A program made the translations under genes and the position numbers. Below the pieces are notes generated by a model. That model was not told where the DNA came from, made no database searches, and saw nothing but the letters and a program-made list of their open reading frames with translations. A stretch of 64,000 bases of DNA from Pegoplata infirma (taxonomy: Eukaryota > Arthropoda > Insecta > Diptera > Anthomyiidae): NCBI GenBank assembly GCA_963921195.1, contig OY992537.1, positions 15,959,125-16,023,124 on the forward strand. The letters are read 5' to 3'. This document shows, piece by piece, positions 10,361 to 21,708 of the stretch. Position 1 is the first letter of the stretch, and the number at the start of each line of letters is the position of its first letter.

Positions 10361-11005
10361 TTATACCTTTTAACTACAGTATAGGGGGAACACTCACTTT
10401 GTCATTCCCCATAAAGAGAAACGTCGCCTAAAATGCAAAACAAAGTGACAACACTTTTTTTAAAATCAAGTTATTGATTGTGATGCATTGTCCCCCTATA
10501 AAATTATCAAAATGTGATTTGTTAGTTGTGATACAATTCATTAACTGAAACCATTTCCAAAAATTCAGACCTATCCGATGAAAAATTACGGACTTATGAA
10601 CAAAATTAAAAAAATGTTTCACAATGTTTTTCGCTACTACTTTAAAAAAGCAAAATGTGTTGGATTTTTGGTGACGATATATTATATTGACCAGTGATCG
10701 ATTCTGAGAAGTTTTATGAACATCCCTCCGTCTGTCTGTATGCAACACGATGCAGTCCAAAATAAAACAGCTATCCACCTGACGTTTGGTACAAATATTT
10801 TTTATAGTCCTAGGTAGGTTAAAATCGGACCGGAGGGGAAAGTTTCGCCTTGGAGAAGCGAACCAACCTCTAAAACGCAATTTTTTAGAGATCATTGTTT
10901 TTTTGTCAAGCAAATGAAACAATTTTATGTCGGATGAAGTATAAAGTCCTGAATTTGGACCCAATTTTTTGAGGTGCGAACACTTTTGTGGGCGTAAATA
11001 TGTAT
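10361..11005 (+). mobile_element. Degenerate family-A repeat with an internal insertion
   Basis: The head (ATACCTTTTAACTACAG, then CACTCACTTTGTCATTCC) is followed by about 250 bp of unrelated sequence. The family resumes near 10670 (GATCGATTCTGAGA, CCGTCTGTCTGT, CACGATGCAGTCCAAAATA, GTGGGCG). The GTCY tract has shrunk to about two units, and the hairpin end is missing. Confidence 0.65.
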
Positions 11006-11208
11006 AATAGGGTTATAACTTTTTTATGTCAAAAAAAAACTCATCCAACCACGCGATGGGCAATGTTGTACAGATAATAAAAATCTTTTCTTTAGTTCAT
11101 TTTGATGAAAAAAAGTTCACGCACCAAATGCAATTTCTAAAACTTCCCAGGAATATTTTTCTTTTAACTTTTATATTATACCCTCAAATGATAATTATTT
11201 AAAAAATA

Positions 11209-12025
11209 CACTACTGAACATTTTGAAAAAATATTGATGCGACTGGGCCGCGACCTTACACAGTTAATTGCAATTTCCATCACATCAAGTTTTTGGGAAA
11301 ATTTATGTCAAAGTTAAAAAAAAAAATGGCCGTTTTTTTAATTTTTGCCAAATCATAGCGGATGAACCCGATATGATAGCGACTTAAAAATAAGTCGAGG
11401 CTAAAGCTTAAACATTGCTCTTAAGGATTCTGAACTCTTTTGGTCAGTCGCCTTAAGCCCTAGGGCACCAATTGTCTCTCAATGATGCCGCTACAAATCA
11501 TATGATTTTTGCCGCTACAAATCATATGAAAAAAAAACCTTAAGACTTATAAACATGATTACAATTATTCTCCTGGTCACAAATCCGGTCTCCATACTTT
11601 TTAAGGGTAAAGCTCAAACATTGCTCTTAAAGACGTATAACTCAATTCATCAGTCGCTTCAACCTTTGGAGCACCAATTGTCTTTTAATAAAGTGTTTTC
11701 CACCAAAAACTTTATTTTGATATGACAGCATTGAAATACAATTGGTGCCCAAAAAGTTAAGGCGACTGATCAAATGAGTTCTGCATCTTAAAGAGGAAAT
11801 TATTAGCTTAACCATCGACTTAGTTTGAAGTCGCCATCACATCGGGTTCATCCGCTATGAGATTCCAAAAATGACCAAAACGGCGATTTTTTTGAACTTT
11901 GACCACAATTTTCTCAAAAACCAGATGTGATGGAAAAGTGTGGAGACCGGATTTTTGACCAGCAGAACTAATGTAATCAAGTGTATAAGGTCGCGTCCCA
12001 GTCGCATTTTCGATGTTTAGTAATG
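11209..12025. mobile_element. Family-K foldback MITE with long inverted ends
   Basis: The left end CACTACTGAACAT matches the complement of the right end ATGTTTAGTAATG. The arms continue through GCGACTGGGCCGCGACC against GGTCGCGTCCCAGTCGC, and through a block with CGGATGAACCCGAT and its complement, to a centre near 11617. TA precedes the left end and TT follows the right, so the target duplication is unclear. A broken relative lies at 28430-28645. There is no coding capacity. Confidence 0.75.
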
Positions 12026-12345
12026 TTATTAGAACATTGGCATCGTCAGAATCGCTAACTAAATCTACTTCCTAATGAATTCTAAAAATACACTTTTTAA
12101 GTAGTGCAAAAATGCTCTTAAATAGTGATCTTAAAGATGTAATTAAACTTTACATACAAAAACTTAAACTATGACAACAGTATGAGTACTATTTTATATG
12201 TACTTAAAAAATGTAAAAAAAAAACTACTTATTTTGCGCGACACCGCCATGTTAAATTCACTAGAGTTTCAGCAAAGTTAGAACTACTTTAGTAGCAGTT
12301 GAACTACTTTTTATTAACATTTTAGTATGTTCTTTTTTTGCTGGG
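12026..12345. mobile_element. Fragment of a CCCAGC-ended element (family J)
   Basis: The right end TTTTTGCTGGG at 12335-12345 is the same as that of the complete element at 50759-51538. The interior shares the AAAATGCTCTTAAA style, but no left CCCAGC end was found. The boundary with the family-K element is unclear. Confidence 0.4.
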
Positions 12346-12347
12346 TT

Positions 12348-13070
12348 GTATACCTTCCAACCACAGTACACAGAAAAAAATATGGGGAAAAACAATTTGA
12401 GTAATCACTTGTTTAAATTTAAAAAAAGTTTTGAGTAATTTTTTAATTGACGCAATTAAAAATTTACTCAAAAATTTAAAAACAAATTGAGTAAATAATT
12501 TAATAAGAATTTAATAGCTTTTTTATTTTTTTTTTTGGAATTTCCTTAGTTTTTTTAATTCTCGTTTAGTTTATTGTTTTTTGTATATATACATGAAAGC
12601 TTGTAATCATATTTATAAAATTTTTTTATGTCTTTAAGACAAAAATATATTTGGTAAAGTTTGAAAAAACATGTTTTTTTTTCTTTGTAAAAAAATATGA
12701 AATTTTTTTAAACTTTGTTTTTTTTAGAGTAGAAACAGAATAAGCCCGGCACGACTTTTTCCATACGGTTTGGCAGATTAAACCGGTGGCCGGCGCCGAT
12801 GTGAAGTAAAACTTGTTCTGTTTTTAAAAGGTGGTGCTTCTTGTTCTGTTCCTGCACTTAATAGTGTCAATTAAAAATTTACTCAAATTTTTTTGGCAAA
12901 CATTTAATAAATTTTTATTAAAAATTTACTCAATACTATTAAATCGTTTACTGGTGGAAAATTGAGTAATTTTTTACTCAATAGTATTAAAAATTTACTC
13001 AAATTTTTTTTTTATTTCTTTCTGTGTACCCTATAAAGTGTATATATTACACTAAGCAACCGTGAAAAAA
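12348..13070 (+). mobile_element. Family-A remnant split by a TA-type MITE
   Basis: The family head ATACCTTCCAACCACAG lies at 12350-12366 and the later phrase CCCTATAAAGTGTATATATT resumes right after 13028. The MITE at 12369-13026 separates them. Part of the repeat between these phrases is absent, so a deletion also occurred. Confidence 0.65.
12369..13026 (+). mobile_element. Family-B MITE, copy 1 (CACAGAAA ends, TA duplication)
   Basis: The left end CACAGAAAAAAATATGG and right end TTTCTTTCTGTG are flanked by TA on both sides (12367-12368, 13027-13028). The interior is full of the word AATTAAAAATTTACTCAA and its complement. About 130 bp (roughly 12733-12870), starting near AGAGTAGAAACAGAATAAG and including GGCCGGCGCCGATG, are missing from copy 2 and look like a later insertion or retained ancestral core. 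No transposase is present. TA duplications suggest Tc1/mariner-type mobilisation (inferred). Confidence 0.85.
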
Positions 13071-13285
13071 AACACAAGAACTTGACAATATAGGTTCAAT
13101 TCTATTATAAAAAGGTAGTAAAACCCTATACTCAAATTGTCCAGTTTGGTGACCAATTCCATTGGGCCTCCAAAAATTCATAAAAGCAGTGGGACCCTTA
13201 AAATATGGTGTCATCAGTTTTTCCCCAACAGCTTAATCAGAGTTGGTGCTATCGCTTAAGTATATTTGTCAAAAATGTGACTATA

Positions 13286-13832
13286 CACAGAAAATAATAA
13301 AAAAAATATTTGAGTACATTTTTAATACTATTGAGTAAAAAATTACTCAATTTTGCACCAGTAAACAATTTAATAGTATTGAGTAAATTTTTAATAAAAA
13401 TTTATTAAATGTTTGAAAAAATTGAGTAAATTTTTAATTGACACAATTAAAAATTTACTCAAAATTTATCGATTTATTTTTTTTAAAAGTTTAAAAAAGG
13501 TTTAAATTTTTTTACAAAAAACAAAACAAAAAACTTGTTTTTTCAAACTTTACCAAACATATTTATGTCTCAAAAACATAGGAAAATTTTATAAAGACGA
13601 TTACAAACTTTCTTATACATACACAAAAAACTATAAACTAAACGAGAATTAAAAAAAATATGAGAGTTAAAAAATAAAAAAACTATTAAATTTTTATTAA
13701 ATTATTTACTTAATTTTTTTTTAAATTTTTAAGTAAATTTTTAATTGCGTCAATTAAAAAATTACTCAATTTTTGTTTTTAAATTTAAACAAGTGATTAC
13801 TCAAATTTGTTTCCTCCATATTTTTTTCTGTG
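13286..13832 (-). mobile_element. Family-B MITE, copy 2 (inverted relative to copy 1)
   Basis: It has the same ends and interior as copy 1 on the opposite strand, flanked by TA at 13284-13285 and 13833-13834. Together with copy 1 it forms a large inverted pair about 260 bp apart. Confidence 0.85.
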
Positions 13833-13920
13833 TAGTCCGTTGAACAAATTCTGTTAACATTTTATTCTAAAAAAATTATTTTTTCCTTGACTTTTTTTTA
13901 AATTTAGTAAAAAATTATTG

Positions 13921-14386
13921 GTTTTTCAATTTATGCTGGCAATAAAGGTTACTGATTGGTTGAGTTTGAATGTCTTGTCTACAACCGTCTTGTCTGTTTC
14001 TGAAAACAACATATGCCCCTAACTGCCGCACGCATTTAAATGAGATGGCCAAGCAGTTTGGCATACGACTCATATGGGTCCCTGGGCACAGAGGCATTCC
14101 TGGGAATTGCAAAAGATTTAAATGGTGGTTGCTGTCATTACCGGACACTGTCTTATAGGAACGCACACAGAGCGGTTAAATATGCCGTTAAATGACTTTT
14201 GCCGGAGTTACATGAATGAGAAGGAGTTGATACCTGTCGAACACTTTATCTGTCATTGCCCGGTACTTTTTGGTTAGAGACTTTCTTCACTGGGTTCTAG
14301 GGAGCTAGACAATCTTTCTGATTTGTCGGATGTCAAAATTGGTTTTACGATGTCATCAACATTGGTTTAAGTCACAGTACAGACTA
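13921..14386 (+). pseudogene. LINE ORF2 relic: RNase H and C-terminal zinc knuckle
   Basis: Segments with MLAIK, then TDWLSLNVLS, HLNEMAKQFGIRLIWVPGH and VITGHCLIG are close to the ORF2 at 800-4393, but frames shift and an internal stretch is deleted after GNCK. The region from 14130 corresponds to the C-terminal knuckle (EHFICHCPV) and ends at the position matching the ORF2 stop, where the 14387-15768 MITE interrupts it. It is a dead, 5'-truncated copy. Confidence 0.85.
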
Positions 14387-15768
14387 CACTGATAGAAATT
14401 TGTACATGACAATAATGAAAATCTACATTAATGTTATGAAAAATGACGTTAAAAAGGAACCAATGTAGGGTTTCATTGAATTAATGAAATGGGTATCATA
14501 AAATGTAATTGCAAGAACAAGTTTCATTAAATTAATGAAAATTGTTCATACAAAATATAAATTGTATTTTATGAAAATGTTTCATTACATTAATGAAAAA
14601 GGTATTTAATTTTTATGAAATACTTTCATTGAATAAATCCTACTTTTTTTGAAATGAAATGCTTTTATTGAATAAATGTTACTTTTATTTTTAAAATCAA
14701 ATATATGTGTGAAATTGTAAAGATCTTTTGATAGAATTTAAAATAATAAAAAAATGTTTTCTCTTAGTTTTCTCGCACAAAATTTTACTCCAACCTTAAG
14801 TTGTAAAACATAATTAAAACCACGAAGTAATATAAAACATTGCAAAAATTAGTTAATAAATAATTTAGTTTTTATTTAAAATTTCGTAAAAAAACTGAAA
14901 AAATCACAAAATAACCAAGTTAAAAAAACACTTCACATATTTTTTATTTTATCTATAGATTTCACTCAGTTTTCTCACACAAAATTTTACTATAGGTGTG
15001 TTTTTTTCGATTTTTTTATATATAACTATAACTATAACTACTTGTAAAAAAACGATATCACTACTTAACTTTAAAATTTTGGCAAATCTTTTTATTTTCT
15101 TGAATATACTTGGTATCACTTTATTATTTGTTATTTTTTATTGAAGATATTTGAATTTAATTAATAGAATTTATAAAAGAATTTAAATATTTCTTTTTTT
15201 GTTATGAAATAAAATTGTTCAAACAAATTTTTGTAATTTATTTATTTTTTTGTTGACATTTCAAAATAAAAAAAAGTGTTGGTAAGTGATAAAATCAAAA
15301 ATTTCAAGATTTGGCACCACTTTTTTTAAATACTTAACTTTTAAGAATATATAAATATCCCAACTTATCAAGTGTATACCTACTTAAATTTGTATGGGAA
15401 GTTTATAACAAACTCGAAAAAAACACACCTTATAACGTTTACTTTTAATACATAAGTAAAACCCTGAAATAATTTAAAACAACGTGAGTTTAATAAATAC
15501 TTATAATTAATCAACAACATTTCATTTTAAATTTCGTAAAAAAAATCTTAGAAAAAATCACGCTCTGATCAGCTGTTTTTTGCGCGCGTAAACTAACAGA
15601 CTAAACAGACGCGACACGACAAGTGTCAAAAAACAGAAAATTTTGTAAACAAAACTTAATGAAATTTTTTAATGAAACTACGAAATCTAATGAATCAAAA
15701 TCAATGAATATCTTGCACAATATGTATGAAATTTCATTCAGCGTTCATGAAGCGTTTTTCTATCAGTG
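14387..15768. mobile_element. Family-F TIR element (CACTGATAGAAA ends, TA duplication)
   Basis: The ends are CACTGATAGAAATTTG and CGTTTTTCTATCAGTG, flanked by TA (14385-14386, 15769-15770). It landed in the dead LINE just before. The interior near both ends repeats words like TTTCATTGAATTAATGAAA. No long open frame is seen. A second palindromic element (14995-15429) is nested inside. Confidence 0.85.
14995..15429. mobile_element. Nested small TIR element with GGTGTGTTTTTTTCGA ends
   Basis: The 16-bp end GGTGTGTTTTTTTCGA at 14995 is matched exactly by its complement at 15414-15429. Flanks are ACTATA on the left and TTATAAC on the right, so a TA or TATA duplication is possible but not certain. 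The interior has TAACTATAAC repeats and matching AAGTAG/CTACTT words. Confidence 0.7.
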
Positions 15769-15770
15769 TA

Positions 15771-16351
15771 GTATGCAAACAATGGTGCTAATTGCGTACT
15801 TTCCAATATGGTGGTATGGTTTTTAGTACAGAATTATCATCACTGCCTACTGTATGTGTGCCTGTACGTGTGAGCTTTTGTGCATGTGTTTATGTTGTTT
15901 GTTTACGTTTTATATGAAACGTCAAAAGTTACACCGTGTGCTGTCACTAATACTTACACACATCAAATGCAACTCTGTGAACCTACTACTCATGTACTGT
16001 GGTTTAAGTGCAAAAAGCATAAAAAAAGATTTTTTTAACATTTACCGCAAGGGAATAGGTTTCTCCTAATAACCCCTAAACGACCCCACCCCCTAAACAA
16101 ACGCCCCTGCAAATTTGCTTTTACGTTGGAGTAATCGATTACTTTATGAATTTAGTAATCGATTACTATAATCATAAAGTCTGGTCATCATGTTTTTCGT
16201 AACCATACTGTTGTTTCGACCAAACATGTTTTTAATTTGAGAGAGTGGAGAGAGAGACATTTTATTGCTAGAAAAAAAAAATAAAACAGTAATAACGTGA
16301 TTGCTCTAACAATGGTGTTCGAGGTGTTACAAGGGGAATAATATATTTATT
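15771..16351. other. No gene recognised
   Basis: Mixed sequence. A short inverted repeat, GTAATCGATTACT / AGTAATCGATTAC, lies at about 16130-16165. No family boundary was found. Confidence 0.5.
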
Positions 16352-16359
16352 TGTGTAAC

Positions 16360-17962
16360 CAGACCTGTAAAAAGGTTGTACTTAAGTATTTTCAAGTAAG
16401 TATTCAAATACTTATACTTGAAGCTTTCAAGTTCAAATATTTTATTTACTTACTTAACATTTGTTTAAGTAAGTAAAAAAAATATTTGTATTTAAAAAAT
16501 CAAATACAAGTAAATTCAAATATGTTTATACTTGCCATAAGTAAAATACTTATTATAAGTAAAATACTTATTATAAGTAAAATATTTGAAGAAAATGTTT
16601 ACAAATAAAATATTTGAACTCAAATAAAATATTTGGCAACATTTTTTCAAATAAATTTATTTGTCATAAATATTTTTATTTATGTACACATAAAATTTTC
16701 AAGAATTTTTTTTTAAATTTATAAATTTTTCTGCTACGCAAAAAAGCTTAATTCAGCGAAGACTTTTGGGCTGAATCTTTGGATTTGGTAATCATTAAGA
16801 CCGGCCGAAGGCTGTTACGCAGCGGAACTATATTCAACGAAGCCGGTTGGCCTAAATCTTCATGCAGAGGTCAACAAAAATTATTTATGTATGTAGCGCA
16901 GCCGTTATGGTTGAGTCTGTGGTGTTTGTGGAGTTCCAAATCCCTACAAAAGAGATCCAAATAAAAACACAATGCAAAAATTATTGTTTCCACATTAAGG
17001 GAACTGAAACCATATAAAAAAGACAAAGTTCCCATAACGGACATTATGAATATAATAACCATATAGGACATAAACATATGACGTCAATGGCTGTTTCACA
17101 ACATTTATCCATAAATCCCTTAGTTTGGAATTTTATTTAAAATTATAATCCCCATACCGGAAGTTAGGATTATGACATGTCACCAAAAAATTATCAAAAA
17201 CAACGTCCATTTCTCCCATACAAGTCAATTAACACTAAAAATACGTTTTGACCGCTTAAAAAACAATATTACAGTTCTTATTCCAAACAACATATCCAAA
17301 TTTCAAGAGAATCAATAGGTGGCACGTAAGTGATCTTGTTATTCAAATGCGTTAGGACATACTCCATGTCTCGAAATCTTACCGAGATTTCGCTACCATG
17401 TGACAACAAGGTTCTATTTGTGCCTATTTCTTTAAGTAAATAGAACCTTGTTGTCCTGAGGTCTCGATTTGCTTAAAAATATGAAGTCCAATATCCATAC
17501 AATTCTGTTGAAACTTGAAAAAAATTTAATTTCTTATAGGAAAATCTTAAAAAGTTATTAATATTTTTACAGAAGGGCTTAGAGCTGTAGTAGAAAAATG
17601 CATTTGTGCAAAAAAATTATGTTGAAAAAATTGGACTTTATGCCCTTTTTTCGTCAACCATAATAATGTTGAATATTTGAAAATTTTGGGCAAGTATAAA
17701 AATATTTGAAAAAATGTTCTCAAGTTTTTTTATTTGTAAACATTGTTGACAAATATTTTATTTGTAAACATTTTTTCAAATATTTTATTTATTTGAAAAT
17801 ATTTGAACTTGCACTCTTTAAGTAAGTATTTTGTTTTACTTACTTATAAAAATGTTAAGTAAGTAAAAAAATATTTGTATTTGAAATGTTCAAGTACAAA
17901 TTCAAAAAATATTTGAAAAATTATAAAATAAGTAAATAAATTTTCAAGTATTTACAGGTCTG
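16360..17962. mobile_element. hAT-type element, CAGACCTGTAAA ends, exact 8-bp TSD
   Basis: The 12-bp perfect inverted ends CAGACCTGTAAA (16360) and TTTACAGGTCTG (to 17962) are flanked by the identical 8-mer TGTGTAAC (16352-16359, 17963-17970). Both subterminal regions are dense in AAGTAAG/CTTACTT words, typical of hAT subterminal repeats. An internal stem-loop with 17-bp arms (ACAACAAGGTTCTATTT at 17403-17419 and its complement at 17438-17454) is present. No transposase was recognised in the core. Confidence 0.92.
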
Positions 17963-18113
17963 TGTGTAACTATCACTAACAATAAGTGGAGAAATTGGAT
18001 ACATTCGAATAATTAATACCAAATTCGCATTCATTTTTTTAAACATGTTTAACCACTTAAACATGTTTAAATTTAAACTTATTAAGGTACATTAAGTATT
18101 CAAACATGTTTAA

Positions 18114-18684
18114 AACAAGTGAGAGTGTTAAATTCGGCTGTGCCGAATCTTTTATACCCTCCAACACGTAAAAAAAAACAGGGGCGTCTTTTTTTTTTTT
18201 GGGGGGTGGGGGGGGGGGGGGGGGGTAACGTCGGTGGGAGACAATCTTCCTGGAACCAACTGCAAGACTTTGAACTTCTTTAGACATAAAAATGTTTTAT
18301 TTGCTAAGCAAAAGTTCAAAAAACCTATAAAAAATTGCTTTTTTTAGAGGTTTGTTTTGTTCTTAAGAGGGGAACTTTTTTCCCCCTGATCCGATTTTAC
18401 TCATGTTCGAACTTAACCAGCCCAATACCATAAGATATATTCGTGCCAAATTTCAGGAGTCTAGCTCTTTTACTTTGGACTGTATCGTGTCTTCCACAGA
18501 CGGACGGACGGACGGACGGACGGACGGACGGACGGACGGACAGACGGACATCGCTAGAATGTCTTAGAATGGATCACTGATCAATAATATATATACTTTA
18601 TGGGGTCCTAGACCGATATTTCGATGCGTTACACACGGAATGACAAAGTGAGTATACCCCCATACTGTGGTTGGAGGGTATAAA
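18114..18684 (-). mobile_element. Family-A repeat, complete copy
   Basis: It begins AACAAGTGAGAGTGTTAA with the perfect hairpin ATTCGGC-TGT-GCCGAAT, then CTTTTATACCCTCCAAC. It carries long A, T and G runs near 18170-18230, a (GGAC)n tract at 18499-18549, and ends GTTGGAGGGTATAAAA. It is shorter than the 7931 copy but has both ends. Target-site flanks are not obvious. Confidence 0.8.
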
Positions 18685-18689
18685 AATGA

Positions 18690-20170
18690 ATGCGAGTTTG
18701 GTATAAGACAAACTTATAAAGCTCGTCACGTTTGGATGGTTCTAAAATTTACACTGAGAAAAATATTGAACTTTTTTTTTACAAATTTCGCTTTTGTTAG
18801 CATCACATAGTCCTTTTGAATACACAATACTGAAACATATGTTATATCCTTTTCATAAACAATTCAATTCCAACTAAATAAATTTGAAAACCCATTTCAA
18901 TTCAATCTAATTTTCTATTATTTAAATTAAAAAAAATCTACTTATTAGAAATTTGTTACGCATTGGGGAGTTAAATTTTAACACTTGGCTAGATGGCTGG
19001 CTGGCTGTTTGGTTGGCTGTACTATACCTAATAATCCTACGCATCCTACAAATTTTAATTCAGTTCTCACACTCTCTATGGCATTATTTTCTCTTATATT
19101 CTCTCCTTATTTGTTATTTTTTTGTTGTTTCGAAACAATGGTAAAGTTACAATTTCGTCCTAATGTCAAATGATTACTTTTAATAAATCTTAATGCGCAT
19201 GACGAATTGGATTAGTTGCACCAGTTCCATGTACAAACGACGTCGACGAGACTGCAAAGCACCAGATAACAGAAAAATGCATGAACTGGAGAAAAAATGA
19301 ACAAACGGACGGACAGACAGAAGAATAAAACGAAAAACTAATGATATTGTTGTTATTTTTTATATCTTTTTGTTATGATCCTGGGCTATACAACAAAGTG
19401 TTGTTGTGTTGTACATATGGTAAAAAGCGTAACTAACTAAATAAACAATTGATGATAACAGCCACAAAAGACAGAAAAATAACAACATCGAACAACAACA
19501 AAAAAAAAAAAGTATCCACCAAATGAACAAAAAAGGATCAATTTGATATAGACGTCAAATTTTTGAAATTTCTATAAATACAGCCTATAGTTTTCATTGG
19601 TTCAATGGTTCAAATCTATTTCTACACTGTGGTATGTATAGTGTATGATGGCATGACTTAATCAACCTGAAAACAATATTTGTTTGATTGTATTCCTGTC
19701 TGCCTTAATTTGATAAATCATGTCCCTGTTTTTTTAATTTGGTAAATAAAGAACACCAACAATATGTCGGCCAAAAAAGAAACATCATATGATTATATCT
19801 TAATTTTAGTTTTTGAGGGAGGTACAGGTTTATTTAGTATTTTTTTTTTTTTTTTGGTTATTACGTTGACATCGGTATCATTTGATGTTGAATTTGCTGT
19901 AGGTCTTATTTATGTGCTGTTTTTATTGGTCGGTTACGATTGCAACTATGTGAGGTCCTTGATAAAAAAAATAAACAATTTTTAAAACAACTTAATTTAA
20001 CCATCCATTATATGCCCGTGGTGAAAAGAAAAGTCGTACACCGGTGGTATATTAGTAGCACCAACTAATTTTGGAAAGTAAGCTGATTATTGTCTCATCG
20101 GAATGCATTCCATAGATTTCCTACGACATTTTGGTCCACAATTGTTATCTTTAAAAATAATAATGGCCCT
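18690..20170. other. No gene recognised
   Basis: A 73-codon frame at 19764-19985 is rich in Phe, Leu and Val and could be read as a small membrane protein, but it crosses a T-run and matches nothing I know. There are A/T microsatellites and TTGTTGT words near 19350-19510. Confidence 0.5.
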
Positions 20171-20176
20171 AACCAA

Positions 20177-20954
20177 CCCTCTTCAAGCAAGTTTAGGTTG
20201 TATTAAAATGGAGACAAAATCGGCAATGACATTTTACGCCTCCTTATTTTAAACTTTAAAAATCGTTAACACGAAAATCCTAGCTGATCCTGTTTTCGAG
20301 TTATTCCTAAATAATTACACCGTTCAACAACAAAACCTCCCAGTGAAATATTCTACTGATTTTTATAGCTATTCCTCTCCTGAATCCAAATCTGTGGTGG
20401 TCCACTGTTACAGATTCTTCCAAACATATGACTTGATATAAAATTAACCTCCTGGCTCCAAAACTGCAATCCAAATTTGTCTAGCATGTTCCGTTTTCGA
20501 GATATTCGAATTTAAAAATTTCTCCAAGCAAAATTCTCGAACGCGAATATCTCGAAAGCGGAACATGCCAGAAAAATTTGGATTGCTGTTTTGGAATCAG
20601 GAGGTCCAATTTATAGGAAATCAAGTCCTATTTGTTAAAAGCAACGTAACCGTGGACCCCCAAACTTGCGAAATTATTGGGTTTTCGACTTTTTAACAGC
20701 AACTATCTCAAAACCGGTACGTGCTAGAAATAATTGTGTGGCAGATTTGGATTCAGGAAAGCAAAACCTATAAAAATCAGTTGGATATTAAACTGGGAGG
20801 TTTTTTTTTGTCGAACAGTGTAATTATTTAGCTATAACTTAAAGCAGGATCAGCAGGGATTGTAGTGTTAAACTTTTTTAAAGTACAAAATAAAGAGGAG
20901 TGAAATGCCATTAGCCGATTTTGTCACCATTTTAACACTAGATTGAAGAGGGGT
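20177..20954. mobile_element. Foldback element with about 380-bp arms
   Basis: The left arm starts CCCTCTTCAAGC and the right arm ends TTGAAGAGGGG. Inner matches include AATAATTACACCGTTC against GAACAGTGTAATTATT, and CTCGAACGCGAATATCTC pairs with the mirrored GAGATATTCG block at the centre near 20565. The two halves are clearly diverged, so this is an old element. No target duplication or open frame was recognised. Confidence 0.75.
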
Positions 20955-20959
20955 GTGCC

Positions 20960-21608
20960 TAGGCATATGTTTGTCCTAGACCTAACCTATATAAATTTAA
21001 ATTTGTAAAAGATCATAAAATTATCTTTTTTTTTATTTTTAGATATTCCTGAAGTTTTTATGAATTTATGATTTTATTTTTTTTTAATTTTTTGGAATTG
21101 TTTGAATTTATCTGGGAAAAATACTCAAGTGAACACAATTTTAAAATCGATGTTATTCGATCAGGCTTAAGTTTGCACAAAGACGAGTTCTATTTGGTAG
21201 TACTTACCTTACCAATTCTGAACGAGATCGATAAAAAGCCAGTTAGAGGGTGTCGAATTTTTATGTTTAACACGAATTTCATTCAAAAGAATGTTTTTCC
21301 TGTTAGTCTTTGAACAGCATAAACCAAATATCTTTGCAAACCAAAGAATTTGCTTGAAAAGGGCACCGATTCGTTTGTGCATATTTTTTTTTCATATTGT
21401 ACCGAAAATTAATATATTTGCATATTTTGCTATAAATGCATTTTTTTAGATCATATTTTGCATAAAATTTTAGTTTTAGCTTACTTTTTCCCAATATTTG
21501 TAAATTTTTCTTTTACTATCTTAAGTTTGCTGCCCAAATGGTCTCAACCCATTTATTCAATGGCAACTTTGAAACCGAAATACTTGTCTGATCGAAATGA
21601 TATTTTTT
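20960..21608. other. No gene recognised
   Basis: An 81-codon frame at 21068-21313 (ELFEFIWEKYS...) is the longest here and has no recognisable family. It may be a transposon-coding remnant. Confidence 0.4.
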
Positions 21609-21610
21609 CC

Positions 21611-21660
21611 TTGATAAGAGTGGTAAATTTGGCTGTGCCAAATCTTTAATACTCTCAAAT
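21611..21660 (-). repeat. Isolated family-A hairpin terminus with changed stem
   Basis: AAGAGTGGTAAATTTGGC is followed by TGT and GCCAAATCTTTAATACTCT. The stem ATTTGGC/GCCAAAT differs from the usual ATTCGGC/GCCGAAT at one position in each arm, in a compensating way, so the hairpin is kept. Confidence 0.7.
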
Positions 21661-21708
21661 ATGTAAAAAAATAAAAAAAAAAAATTTTGACAGTTTCGTT
21701 TTTCCTTT

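Noticed and set aside
19764..19985. Small hydrophobic protein
   Set aside because: It includes a long T-run, has no homologue known to me and no supporting context.
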